Source: an uncultured Bacteroidota bacterium (lineage in GTDB: Bacteria > Bacteroidota > Bacteroidia > Bacteroidales > UBA12481). Taken from it: a stretch of DNA of 64,000 bases. The notes under the pieces were generated by a model. The model was not told where the DNA came from, made no database searches, and saw nothing but the letters and a program-made list of their open reading frames with translations. This document shows, piece after piece, positions 18,107 through 25,945 of the stretch; the first letter of the stretch is position 1; every line of letters starts with the position of its first letter. The DNA is taken from assembly GCA_903851365.1 (NCBI GenBank), contig CAINOB010000085.1, forward strand, positions 124,001 through 188,000, read 5' to 3'. The position numbers and the translations under genes are program-made.

Positions 18107-19384
18107 TTACAGATCAAACCCAATATCGCGACGGTAATACATACCATCGAAACTAATGTCTTTTGCCGCCTTATATGATTTTATCAGTGCCTTTTCCCAG
18201 GTGGAGTCGATGGATGTGAGAGCCAGCACCCGGCCACCGTTTGTCACAACCTGCTTATCCCTGATGGTGGTTCCGGCATGAAAAATGATGCCTCCTGATT
18301 CGCCTTCTAATCCTGATATCGGCAGCCCCCTTTGATAATCGCCCGGATAACCGCCGGAGACCAGCATAACCGTAGCAGCAGATTCTTCTGATATTTCAAG
18401 TTGCATACCCCGGAGTTTGTGGTCCGCAGCGGCACTGAAAAGCTCCAGTAGGTCAGATTTGATTCTTGGTATCACTACTTCGCTCTCGGGATCACCTAAC
18501 CTGACATTATATTCAATTACAAATGGTTCTCCCTTGACATTGATCAGCCCGAAAAATATAAATCCCTGATACCTGATACCCGAAACCCTTAACCCGTTTA
18601 TCGTGGGTTCGATTATCCGTTCCTTTACCTTATTCATAAAGGTATGATCTGCAAAACTGACTGGCGAAACAGCTCCCATCCCACCGGTATTCAATCCGGC
18701 ATCACCCTCACCTATCCTTTTATAATCCTTGGCTTCAGGTAATAAAACCCAGGAATCTCCATCGGTCAGAACAAACACAGAAAGTTCTATACCATCCAGG
18801 AATTCCTCGATCACCACCTTTTTCCCGGCCGAACCAAATTTTCCGGCAAACATGGCAGCCAGTTCACCGGCAGCCTGTTCTGGGTCATTTAATATCACCA
18901 CACCTTTACCGGCAGCCAGGCCATCGGCTTTTAACACATAGGGCGGTTTCATCGTTCCGATAAAGGCGGTTGCATCGCCGAGAGCATCGCCCTTACCAAC
19001 AGAAAAGGTGCGGTATCGGGCGGTAGGGATATTGAATTTTTCCATGAATTGCTTGGCAAAATCCTTGCTCCCTTCGAGTCTTGCACCAGCTGCATCGGGG
19101 CCGATAACACCAACCCAGCGCAGGTCGTCCTGCTCCTTGAAATAATCGCTGATTCCTTTTACGAGGGGATCCTCAGGGCCGACAACAACCATCTTGATTT
19201 TTTCGCTTCTTACCAGCTGTGCCAATGCAGGAAAATTATCAACGGCGATGGGCACATTTGTACCGCAAAGTGCAGTACCTGCATTTCCAGGGGCAATAAA
19301 AAGCGTGGTTAATAAGGGGCTCTGTTTTAGTTTCCAGGCTAATGCATGTTCCCTTCCACCGGAGCCTATCAGCAATACGTTCAT
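18107..19384 (-). CDS. purD: Phosphoribosylamine-glycine ligase
   Basis: A 425-residue ATP-grasp enzyme catalysing the second step of purine synthesis (PRA + glycine to GAR). It opens with MNVLLIGSGGREHALAWKL and has GPEDPLVKGI, KADGLAAGKGVVI, EEFLDGIELSVFVLTDG, GEGDAGLNTGGMGAVSP and IEYNVRLGDPE, all PurD hallmarks. It lies between the polysaccharide deacetylase (11 bp upstream) and DUF6427. The stretch coding GLRVSGIRYQG (18564-18595) is built of heptamer repeats, so part of a surface loop may be repeat-derived. Confidence 0.96.
   Translation of the reverse strand: MNVLLIGSGGREHALAWKLKQSPLLTTLFIAPGNAGTALCGTNVPIAVDNFPALAQLVRSEKIKMVVVGPEDPLVKGISDYFKEQDDLRWVGVIGPDAAGARLEGSKDFAKQFMEKFNIPTARYRTFSVGKGDALGDATAFIGTMKPPYVLKADGLAAGKGVVILNDPEQAAGELAAMFAGKFGSAGKKVVIEEFLDGIELSVFVLTDGDSWVLLPEAKDYKRIGEGDAGLNTGGMGAVSPVSFADHTFMNKVKERIIEPTINGLRVSGIRYQGFIFFGLINVKGEPFVIEYNVRLGDPESEVVIPRIKSDLLELFSAAADHKLRGMQLEISEESAATVMLVSGGYPGDYQRGLPISGLEGESGGIIFHAGTTIRDKQVVTNGGRVLALTSIDSTWEKALIKSYKAAKDISFDGMYYRRDIGFDL
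18564..18595. repeat. Heptamer short tandem repeat inside purD, locus 2
   Basis: Consecutive 7-bp units CTGATAC, CTGATAC, CCGAAAC, CCTTAAC (18566-18593) are read through in the purD coding frame on the other strand. They match the heptamer family at 10921-10955 and 29726-29760. Confidence 0.65.
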
Positions 19385-19395
19385 ACGATAATTTT

Positions 19396-20058
19396 TCAGG
19401 TTAAGATTGCGTTCAAAGGTAAGAACTTATAGCCGGCTCTGCTATAATGATCCAAAACCATCGGCAGTGCATACTCAAGATTTTTTTTCGCTTTGAGGTT
19501 ATCGTGGAAAACAATAATGCTGCCGGGCTGGGCCTTCGAAACCACATTAAACATCACCATCCGCGGTTCCAATTCCTGGTCATAGTCCATGCTGAGCACA
19601 TCCCAGAGGATAATTCTGAACCGGGGTAAAAGAATTCGTTGCACCAGGGGCCTCATTCGCCCGTATGGCGGCCGCAACAGTCTTGAATCAATGACTCTGC
19701 CGGCCCGGTAAACATCTCTCACATATTTTCTGATCCCGGTACGGTATCCATTCAGATGGGTATTGGTGTGGTTGCCAACAGCATGTCCGGCTGCAATAAT
19801 TTTTGAGTACGATTCAGGATTTCTGCCAACATTCTGGCCCACACAAAAAAAAGTGGCCTTGGCATCATATTTCTCCAATTCTGCAAGAATCCACTCTGTT
19901 AATCCCGGAACCGGACCATCATCAAAAGTCAAAAACAGCACTTGCTCCTGAGTAGGAATCCTCCAGATCAGCCCCGATGAAATTTTTCGAATCCAAATCG
20001 GAGGTTTAACAAAAAGTGAAACTCTGAGTTTTGTCCCTAGCTTCATTGACAAATGCAC
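19396..20058 (-). CDS. Polysaccharide deacetylase (NodB homology, CE4)
   Basis: A 220-residue NodB-domain protein with the metal site: TFDDGP (Asp46, Asp47), the NHTNTH segment (His97, His101) and RPPYGRM (129-135). CE4 enzymes remove N- or O-acetyl groups from chitin-like polymers, peptidoglycan or xylan. No clear signal peptide is present, although the N-terminus (LRVSLFVKPPIWIRKI) is hydrophobic and basic. It is the first gene of a deacetylase-purD-DUF6427 operon. Alternative start: Met5 at 20046. Confidence 0.88.
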   Translation of the reverse strand: MHLSMKLGTKLRVSLFVKPPIWIRKISSGLIWRIPTQEQVLFLTFDDGPVPGLTEWILAELEKYDAKATFFCVGQNVGRNPESYSKIIAAGHAVGNHTNTHLNGYRTGIRKYVRDVYRAGRVIDSRLLRPPYGRMRPLVQRILLPRFRIILWDVLSMDYDQELEPRMVMFNVVSKAQPGSIIVFHDNLKAKKNLEYALPMVLDHYSRAGYKFLPLNAILT

Positions 20059-20090
20059 ATAGGTTAATTCTTGGACAAAGGTATTTAAAA

Positions 20091-20127
20091 TTAAACCTGT
20101 CAGCTTTTGAATAGCTGACAGGTTTAA
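20091..20127. repeat. CTGTCAGCT palindrome, copy A (15-bp perfect stem)
   Basis: TTAAACCTGTCAGCT (20091-20105) pairs with AGCTGACAGGTTTAA (20113-20127) around a 7-base loop. It lies between divergently transcribed genes (starts at 20058 and 20193), so it does not terminate either coding transcript. The gene that follows has a second copy after its stop (21129-21153). Confidence 0.7.
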
Positions 20128-20192
20128 AATAGATTTGCTTTATGAACCTGATGAAAATTAAATAAACCAGCCCGCCGGCAGAACTGGAAAAC

Positions 20193-21107
20193 ATGCTAAC
20201 AAGGAAAACCATTGGTATTGCAGTCATCATTCTGTTTCTTTCGCAGTGTGCCAAAGGGCAGGTAAATACGGACAAGGAGGCCGTCATAGATAACGGGGTA
20301 ATCATCCTTAAACTCGATCTCACCCGTGGAGGTGCCATCTCCTTCATTTCCTTGTCGGGATCGCAGAGGAGCATCGTTAATATAGCCGATGAAGGCCGGT
20401 ACATTCAGCAATCCTATTATGCTGGCCGAAGCGTGGATCGCAAGGCTGAAGGTCAGGCGCCGAACTGGTCACCATGGAGCTGGAATCCGATCCAGGTGGG
20501 TGATGCCTTTCGAAACCGCGCTCAGATACTGGCTTTTCAAAAGACGGATAATGAGTTGTATGTAAAATGTATCCCCATGCAGTGGGATATGAACAACCGA
20601 CCGGCTGAAGCAGAGATGGAGCAGTGGACCACTGTAACGGGATCCGTAATAAAAGTGCGCAATCGGCTCACTTGTCACCGGACCGATGTGATTTATGGCG
20701 ACAGCACCCTAAATGACCAGGAGCTTCCTGCGGTATATCCCATATCGGCTTTGAAAAATCTCTACACTTATTTGGGAAACAGTCCATTTACTCATGCTCC
20801 TGTGAGCCATCCCGAAGTAGTCAATTTATCAAGCGGTTTCTGGGGAATTTATAAAGAGGTATCGGAACACTGGATGGCATTTGTCGATGAAAACGAGTGG
20901 GGCATTGGCGTTTATAACCCGCTTTGTACCGGTTTTCTGGCGGGCATGTCGGGATCTCCCGGCGGCGAGTCGACTAATGGATCAACTTCCTATATCGCTC
21001 CGGTAAAGAAAGAGATGATGTATAAGAATAGTGTTTATACGTATGAGTATTACATTATTATCGGAACCCTGACTGAGATCAGAAACAAGGTATATGAGCT
21101 TCAATAG
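20193..21107 (+). CDS. Secreted protein of unknown function
   Basis: A 304-residue protein with a signal peptide (hydrophobic 5-17; QCAKGQ could be read as a lipobox-like C19 or as a signal peptidase I site after KGQ). The body begins with a beta-rich pattern VIDNGVIILKLDLTRGGAISFISLSGS, as in some galactose-mutarotase-like or glycoside hydrolase-associated sandwiches, and includes WSPWSWNPIQVGDAF and VDENEWGIGVYNP. I do not recognise the family; a carbohydrate-related role is a guess from fold pattern. It stands alone, flanked on both sides by the same palindromic repeat. Confidence 0.6.
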   Translation: MLTRKTIGIAVIILFLSQCAKGQVNTDKEAVIDNGVIILKLDLTRGGAISFISLSGSQRSIVNIADEGRYIQQSYYAGRSVDRKAEGQAPNWSPWSWNPIQVGDAFRNRAQILAFQKTDNELYVKCIPMQWDMNNRPAEAEMEQWTTVTGSVIKVRNRLTCHRTDVIYGDSTLNDQELPAVYPISALKNLYTYLGNSPFTHAPVSHPEVVNLSSGFWGIYKEVSEHWMAFVDENEWGIGVYNPLCTGFLAGMSGSPGGESTNGSTSYIAPVKKEMMYKNSVYTYEYYIIIGTLTEIRNKVYELQ

Positions 21108-21128
21108 ATGGTCCTTAACCCGATATAG

Positions 21129-21153
21129 CTGTCAGCTATAAAAAAGCTGACAG
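21129..21153. terminator. CTGTCAGCT palindrome, copy B, between convergent genes
   Basis: CTGTCAGCT (21129-21137) and AGCTGACAG (21145-21153) form a 9-bp stem with a 7-base A-rich loop. It lies between the stop at 21107 (+) and the stop at 21164 (-) and can act as a bidirectional terminator. It shares its core with the palindrome at 20091-20127. Confidence 0.6.
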
Positions 21154-21163
21154 GTTTAAAATA

Positions 21164-22312
21164 TCACTTCAGCGTATAAAAGACTATTACCGGATTATCG
21201 TCCACTGTCATTTTTTCAATCTGTGCAATGAATTCCGGCGGATAGCGGAAGTTCTTATTGGCTTTGATTTTTGGCAGTGCCTCAATCAGTTCCCTTGCCC
21301 CGACCACCGAAACCCACTCCCCAGATGAGGCCACCGTACGGAAATCCGTTGAGGTGCAAAACAGAATATCATCGCTCTCCGGACCCTCAGCAAAATGCCA
21401 CGATTTGTTCGTTTTTTCTTCAATCAAAACGTGCGCGTATAGGTATTGCTTATTACTGTTTTCTCTCATCAGATAGATATGGTAATATCCCGATCCCTGA
21501 AAAACATTCCCTGCAGCGATGGATATCTTACCGGGTTGAAATTCCTGTCCCCCAAGAACTGATTTCATATAATCCTGTGAGGAATAGTGTCCGGTACCGA
21601 AATCACAAATGATTTTCGGTTGCATTGAATTTCCGATAAATTGCCAGATAGTATCCCGGCCAATTGCGGTGTAATAAAATCCGGTAGCAGAATTACCACC
21701 CAGACTGCGAATACCCGAGATTGTCGCTGGAGTTACTTTGATATATTTAATCGTATCTGAAGTCAAAGAGTTGATTATCACAAATTCATAATCCTTAAAG
21801 CTAATACTGCCTATCTGGTTATCATTAAGGGCTTTGGGATCATCCAAGCCTTTCCAGCGTGTAATTTCCCGATTCAGTTTACCATTGAATGAGTAATCCA
21901 GTATTTTGTGCCTGCTGGAAGGATAGATCAATACTTTTAATGGATTTTCAAAAACGCTCATATCATTGACATCCGAATATTCCCCAGGGCCTTTTCCCAC
22001 GCTGCCGATTTTATTAAGGAACTTACCTTCCGATGTAAAATGCATCAGGTTGTTTTCTCCGCCTGAGGTGGAAATCAGAATGGAATTTCTCCCAACATAA
22101 AGATGCGATGTTGATCCGATCAGGCATCCCGGATTTGTTTCCAATGGCACTATCCGGATGCTTTTGGCGATCTCCGATAGTTTGGCAATCGGAGGAAGGT
22201 GTGCCGGATCCATTGCCAGACGGATAATACCTTTTTGCTCGTTATGCTGTTGGGCAGGCTGGCATGAACTCAGAAACAGGAGAAGGAATGCAATGTATGG
22301 AAGGGCCTTCAT
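21164..22312 (-). CDS. 6-bladed beta-propeller lipoprotein
   Basis: A 382-residue lipoprotein: signal MKALPYIAFLLLFLSSC with lipobox LSSC. The body contains KIGSVGKGPGEYSDVNDMSV, the signature loop of the Bacteroidota 6-bladed beta-propeller family (formerly DUF5128), with IRIVPLETNPGCLIG in the first blade and TVDDNPVIVFYTLK at the end. Members are outer-membrane-anchored and of unknown role. Two homologs lie within 3.5 kb. The open frame runs back to 22477, but the ATG at 22312 gives the lipoprotein signal directly. Confidence 0.85.
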   Translation of the reverse strand: MKALPYIAFLLLFLSSCQPAQQHNEQKGIIRLAMDPAHLPPIAKLSEIAKSIRIVPLETNPGCLIGSTSHLYVGRNSILISTSGGENNLMHFTSEGKFLNKIGSVGKGPGEYSDVNDMSVFENPLKVLIYPSSRHKILDYSFNGKLNREITRWKGLDDPKALNDNQIGSISFKDYEFVIINSLTSDTIKYIKVTPATISGIRSLGGNSATGFYYTAIGRDTIWQFIGNSMQPKIICDFGTGHYSSQDYMKSVLGGQEFQPGKISIAAGNVFQGSGYYHIYLMRENSNKQYLYAHVLIEEKTNKSWHFAEGPESDDILFCTSTDFRTVASSGEWVSVVGARELIEALPKIKANKNFRYPPEFIAQIEKMTVDDNPVIVFYTLK

Positions 22313-22394
22313 TGGTGGATTTATCTGGAGTGAAGGTATGAAACGAATTTCCACAATCAAAACTTGAAAGAAATATCCGGTCCCCGCATTTTTG

Positions 22395-22402
22395 TATCTT
22401 TG
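22395..22402 (+). promoter_or_regulatory. Candidate -7 element for the MNT/HEPN pair
   Basis: TATCTTTG is a full match to TAnnTTTG and ends only 4 bp before the ATG at 22407. If used, the transcript would have little or no leader. A TTTG-type -33 box at the expected spacing was not seen. Confidence 0.4.
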
Positions 22403-22406
22403 TATT

Positions 22407-22718
22407 ATGACCAAGAGAGAAAACATATTAAGCCTCGTAAAAAATCGGATCAAAGAAATCGATCCTGATTCTCGCATTTTTCTCTTTGGATCAAGGGCCA
22501 GAGGAAAATCCCGTAAAGATTCTGATTGGGATTTTCTTATTTTGAGTAACAGAACTGTAGATCGTGATTTTCAGAACAGGATTTATGATACTCTTTTTGA
22601 GGTGGAGTTAGAGACTGACCAAGTACTCACCGGAATTGTTCAGAATCTAAGGATTTGGAATGACTTCAAAATGACCACGTTTTATCAAAATGTTCTTCGG
22701 GATGGGGTTGAATTATGA
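22407..22718 (+). CDS. MNT-type minimal nucleotidyltransferase
   Basis: A 103-residue protein with the Pol-beta superfamily signature FGSRARGKSRKDSDWDFLIL (GS followed by D-x-D). Minimal nucleotidyltransferases of this kind pair with HEPN proteins; in characterised pairs the MNT protein AMPylates or otherwise neutralises the HEPN partner. The gene overlaps the HEPN gene by ATGA (22715-22718), which confirms the pairing. ATG at 22407 is chosen over an in-frame ATG at 22392 because it follows the promoter-like element. Confidence 0.85.
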   Translation: MTKRENILSLVKNRIKEIDPDSRIFLFGSRARGKSRKDSDWDFLILSNRTVDRDFQNRIYDTLFEVELETDQVLTGIVQNLRIWNDFKMTTFYQNVLRDGVEL

Positions 22719-23098
22719 GTAAGAGCATTGAAGACCTGGTTAAATACAGAATTGCGCGCTCAAAGGAAACACTCGAAGAAGCGATCCTCCTCGCAAATGG
22801 AGGATATTGGAACGCAGTAGCAAATCGGTTGTATTATTCCTGTTACTACATGATAGCTGCACTGCTATTAAAAAATGGACATCCTGCAAACAGCCATAAT
22901 GGAGTTAAAACAATTTTCTATAAAGAATTTGTAAAAACTGAAATGGTATCACTTGAAACAGGAAAACTTTACAGTCGATTATTCAATTTAAGACAGCAAG
23001 GCGATTATTTCGATTTTCAGAAATTCACACAGGAGGAAATATATCCGTTCATTGCCGATGTCAGAAGTCTGATCGGTGAAATTGAAAAGCTTATCTGA
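22715..23098 (+). CDS. HEPN domain protein, partner of MNT
   Basis: A 127-residue all-alpha protein: RIARSKETLEEAILLANGGYWNAVANRLYYSCYYMIAALLL is the usual first half of HEPN domains, and LRQQGDYFDFQKF is the second conserved segment. The RNase-type R-x4-6-H motif of HepT toxins is not evident; this subgroup has R-x-x-GDY instead. The pair could still be a toxin-antitoxin or defence module, or a nucleotide-binding regulatory unit. It is followed by a 27-bp palindrome. Confidence 0.8.
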   Translation: MSKSIEDLVKYRIARSKETLEEAILLANGGYWNAVANRLYYSCYYMIAALLLKNGHPANSHNGVKTIFYKEFVKTEMVSLETGKLYSRLFNLRQQGDYFDFQKFTQEEIYPFIADVRSLIGEIEKLI

Positions 23099-23101
23099 GA
23101 T

Positions 23102-23128
23102 CTTGAAGTTCCAAATTGGAACATCAAG
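23102..23128. repeat. 27-bp palindrome after the HEPN gene
   Basis: CTTGA, a, GTTCCAA, a, TTGGAAC, a, TCAAG: the arms are perfectly complementary except for symmetric A-A positions. It begins 4 bp after the HEPN stop. It could be a terminator without a U-tract, or an operator site. Confidence 0.5.
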
Positions 23129-23231
23129 TTGGGGTGGCAGTTAGATTACAATAATCCTCAACTCATCCCGTTGTATATATCTGATTTCGATCAATATGCA
23201 GAATCTCCGGATCCTATCTAAACCAACTTTC

Positions 23232-24410
23232 ATGAAAAGAACATTAGCCGTTACAATTACTTTTTTGCAGATCGCCTTGCTGAGCTTAGCACAAACGAAG
23301 CCCATCACCATAAAATGCAAAGTTTCAGACGCAAAAGTGAATGTTTCCGAGGTCTTCAGCTCAGTCGATTTTATCAAGCTGGAAACGGCAAAAGAGGGAC
23401 TGCTTAGCTGGCCGGCAGAAATCCAGATAGTCGATGACTACCTCATCATTTTTGATGGCACCCGAAAAATATATGTGTATACTAAAGACGGGAAGTTTGT
23501 CCGGCAAATAGGCAGATTCGGCAGAGGACCAGGCGAGTATGTTCAGCTGGCTGACGTGATTGTGGATAAGCAAAACCACCTGATCGAAATTTATGAGGAT
23601 TTCACAAGACGGATTCTGGTTTATGATTTCAATGGGAAATTTTTAAGGACGAACACCGGATTTGTGGCATCCAGCATCGGGAAGGATAATAAGGGCAACT
23701 ACCTGTACTTTTCGGAATATTATGGTCTGCACGGGAAGGATGTCAAGGAGCCACTCGATACCGAGGTTCTATTAGCCGACGCCAAGGGAAACACTTTATC
23801 TACCTTCAAAAATGATTTTATTCCCTGGGGCAAATTTCAGGCCGCGGCAAATGCATCCTGTATTAAAGAATTCGGGGGTGAGCTTTTCTTTAACCCTCAA
23901 CGTTCCTGTACGATTTATAAATTAGCTGACCTTAGTCTGAAACCTTGTTATCAGGTTGATTTTGGCGATAAAAGTGTTCCAAAGAAATATTTGTCGGAAG
24001 GTCCGGAATTAACCCAGGAAACTTATAAGACATTACAATCCCAGTATATTACTGAAATAACCGGCTTCGAGCAAACCGACAAAAACATCCATTTCAAATT
24101 TCATATAGGGAAAGTAATCTATCATGGTTTCTACAACAAAGAAAAAGCGAAATCAATAGTGGTGTCAAAATCAAGCTTTGTGAACGATCTGGCATTCGTG
24201 AATTTCTATTCTGCTATTGGAACCGTTGAAAACAAGCTTATCGGTTACGTGCCCGCTATAGATTTCAAAAAGCAGATGGATGATTATCTGAGTAAATTGA
24301 GCGTTGAAAAAGTCGCGGAATTTAAATCATCGAATCCGAAGCTGTATGATATCTACCAGAATACCACGATTGATGATAACCCGATTATAACGATTTACAG
24401 CTTTAAATGA
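23232..24410 (+). CDS. 6-bladed beta-propeller secreted protein
   Basis: A 392-residue protein of the same family as the two neighbours. The signal peptide MKRTLAVTITFLQIALLSLAQ has no Cys, so unlike the other two it is probably periplasmic or secreted, not lipidated. The family loop QIGRFGRGPGEYVQLADVIVD is present, with FSSVDFIKLETAKEGLL in the first blade and TTIDDNPIITIYSFK at the end. The ATG at 23232 is used, not the frame's first ATG at 23196, because it begins the signal peptide. Function unknown. Confidence 0.82.
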   Translation: MKRTLAVTITFLQIALLSLAQTKPITIKCKVSDAKVNVSEVFSSVDFIKLETAKEGLLSWPAEIQIVDDYLIIFDGTRKIYVYTKDGKFVRQIGRFGRGPGEYVQLADVIVDKQNHLIEIYEDFTRRILVYDFNGKFLRTNTGFVASSIGKDNKGNYLYFSEYYGLHGKDVKEPLDTEVLLADAKGNTLSTFKNDFIPWGKFQAAANASCIKEFGGELFFNPQRSCTIYKLADLSLKPCYQVDFGDKSVPKKYLSEGPELTQETYKTLQSQYITEITGFEQTDKNIHFKFHIGKVIYHGFYNKEKAKSIVVSKSSFVNDLAFVNFYSAIGTVENKLIGYVPAIDFKKQMDDYLSKLSVEKVAEFKSSNPKLYDIYQNTTIDDNPIITIYSFK

Positions 24411-24449
24411 TTAGAGCTGCCAACTTTAAAGAAAAGTTGGCAGCTCTAA
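24411..24449. terminator. Perfect 17-bp bidirectional hairpin
   Basis: TTAGAGCTGCCAACTTT (24411-24427) pairs fully with the complementary arm (24433-24449) around a 5-base loop. It starts on the base after one stop codon and ends 3 bp before the opposing stop at 24453. A bidirectional terminator between convergent propeller genes is the natural reading. Confidence 0.75.
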
Positions 24450-24452
24450 ATT

Positions 24453-25682
24453 TCACTTCAGCGTCATCACCATCAGAATCGGACCGGAATTCTCGTTCAT
24501 ATTTTTAATCAGCTTTACCAGTTCATCGCGCTTTGCGGGAAGAGAGGACTGGCTGGCGGTCAGGCAATCGTAAAGTTTTTCATGAAGCCATTCGTCAAGA
24601 GACTCCACAGTTATAGGATGCAGGATCTCTATCAGCTTACCTTGATAAATGTTTGCAAGATCCCAGCCAAGGCATATCGGAGTGTAACCGAAAAGATCAT
24701 TCTCAATACCGAACTTCTCAGGAGCGGGGATTCCACACTTTCCCCTGGCGAAAACCTGATTCCCGACGCCGGTCTTTTTATTATAGGAGATCAGAAATGG
24801 CTTTCTCGCGACTTCTCCTTCGATCAGTAAATAGTTGGAAGTTTCCAAGAAGGCGGTCAGAGCGACATGACCCTTCAGCGCCCGGTTTCCCATGGCATCC
24901 ATAACCAGCCGATCAGGATTATTAAATTGATACAATGGCTGGATGGAATAATCCTTGGAAATACTATATACCGTGTCGGTGTTCTTCGACCAGTAGCGAA
25001 CCGCTCCATGAACTTCCTGTATCCTTTGAGAATTTAATGACGCAAAGTTTGAACCTGATGCTGAGCTTCCCGGACAACTTGTCTGTACCAGTTCGAGCTG
25101 TGGGTTAAGAACCAGCAGATTGAAGCATTTTCCGATGGCCGACTGCATCCATTCATGTTCGAGGATGTAATTACCATCGGCGCCCAATGCAATATCGCCA
25201 ACACGCATTAAAGCAATATCCGGATAATTTTTAAATGGTTTTTCCTTCAGGCACACCCCTTCATAATTATAAACAATGAACTTCTTAAACAGGTTATCCG
25301 CTATCAGGATGGTCTTGTTCGATTCATTTAAGGCAATCACGGGAATACTGTTGAATTCACCCGGACCTTTGCCCCTCCGTCCAATTTTCCGGATAAAGTT
25401 CCCGTCCCTGGCGAAAAGCAGAATTTCCGCGGGGTTGGTATTTACCACACAGATTACCTGCTCGCCAACACAATATTGATTTACATTGTTTTGAATGTAG
25501 GTGGCACTATCCAGATTATGTAATGCAATGAACTGAACGTCACTGGCGATTTCACTCAATAAAAGTTCACCTTTCGATTTCAGTGCTGCCTCTATATCGA
25601 TGGTCTCTATACCTTTGGAGGAATTTCGCTGGCACGAAACAAGAAACAGGAGTAGGAATCCGATGTAGGACAGTGTTTTCAT
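24453..25682 (-). CDS. 6-bladed beta-propeller lipoprotein
   Basis: A 409-residue lipoprotein: signal MKTLSYIGFLLLFLVSC with lipobox LVSC. The family loop KIGRRGKGPGEFNSIPVIAL lies near residue 100, preceded by EIASDVQFIALHNLD, and the C-terminus MNENSGPILMVMTLK matches the ends of the other two copies. The signal peptide is nearly identical in pattern to that of the copy at 21164-22312, suggesting duplication. Role unknown; it is an outer-membrane or periplasmic surface protein by its lipobox. Confidence 0.83.
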   Translation of the reverse strand: MKTLSYIGFLLLFLVSCQRNSSKGIETIDIEAALKSKGELLLSEIASDVQFIALHNLDSATYIQNNVNQYCVGEQVICVVNTNPAEILLFARDGNFIRKIGRRGKGPGEFNSIPVIALNESNKTILIADNLFKKFIVYNYEGVCLKEKPFKNYPDIALMRVGDIALGADGNYILEHEWMQSAIGKCFNLLVLNPQLELVQTSCPGSSASGSNFASLNSQRIQEVHGAVRYWSKNTDTVYSISKDYSIQPLYQFNNPDRLVMDAMGNRALKGHVALTAFLETSNYLLIEGEVARKPFLISYNKKTGVGNQVFARGKCGIPAPEKFGIENDLFGYTPICLGWDLANIYQGKLIEILHPITVESLDEWLHEKLYDCLTASQSSLPAKRDELVKLIKNMNENSGPILMVMTLK

Positions 25683-25721
25683 GCGTAGAGGGTATCTGGT
25701 TTAAAGGTAAGGGTTTTTAGA

Positions 25722-25785
25722 GCTGACAGCTTCAAGAAAGCTGTCAGCAAAAAAACCTGTCAGCTTTTGGAAAGCTGACAGGTTT
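25722..25785 (-). terminator. Two adjacent CTGTCAGC palindromes; terminator of tRNA-Gln
   Basis: Hairpin 1: GCTGACAGCTT (25722-25732) with AAGCTGTCAGC (25738-25748). Hairpin 2: AAACCTGTCAGCTTT (25753-25767) with AAAGCTGACAGGTTT (25771-25785). On the minus strand hairpin 2 comes 6 bases after the tRNA and is followed by T's, a standard intrinsic terminator. Hairpin 1 then lies in the leader of the lipoprotein gene starting at 25682. Both share the core of the palindromes at 20091 and 21129. Confidence 0.75.
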
Positions 25786-25791
25786 GGGCTG

Positions 25792-25864
25792 TTGTCCTGC
25801 CAAGGCTCGAACTTGGACTCTTCTGAACCAAAATCAGACGTGTTGCCAATTACACCACAGGACA
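25792..25864 (-). tRNA. tRNA-Gln (anticodon TTG)
   Basis: The minus strand folds into a full cloverleaf of 73 nt: acceptor stem TGTCCTG/CAGGACA, D-arm GTGT-AATTGGCA-ACAC, anticodon arm TCTGA-TTTTGGT-TCAGA with anticodon TTG, variable loop AGAGT, T-arm CCAAG-TTCGAGC-CTTGG and discriminator A. CCA is not encoded. It lies between dedA and a lipoprotein gene with its own downstream terminator. Confidence 0.95.
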
Positions 25865-25892
25865 TCGAGGCGGCAAAGATAAAAAAAAAGTG

Positions 25893-25945
25893 TTACGATT
25901 CTTCTTCGATCTTCTTCTTCGATCTTTTCTTTCGAATCGTCTTAA
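25893..25945 (-). repeat. Purine-rich repeat at the 3' end of the dedA-like gene
   Basis: On the minus strand, units such as CGAAAGAAAAG-ATCG and AAGAAGAAG-ATCG end in GAATCGTAA, the same nine bases that end the partial gene at 102. The repeat is translated as the charged C-terminal tail. Confidence 0.55.

Noticed and set aside
20091-20127. Riboswitch or attachment site in the divergent gap
   Set aside because: It is a simple perfect hairpin with similar copies at other loci, no conserved aptamer-like core and no integrase gene nearby.
22715-23098. HEPN protein as a certain RNase toxin
   Set aside because: The R-x4-6-H catalytic motif was not found; only a general MNT/HEPN pairing is supported.
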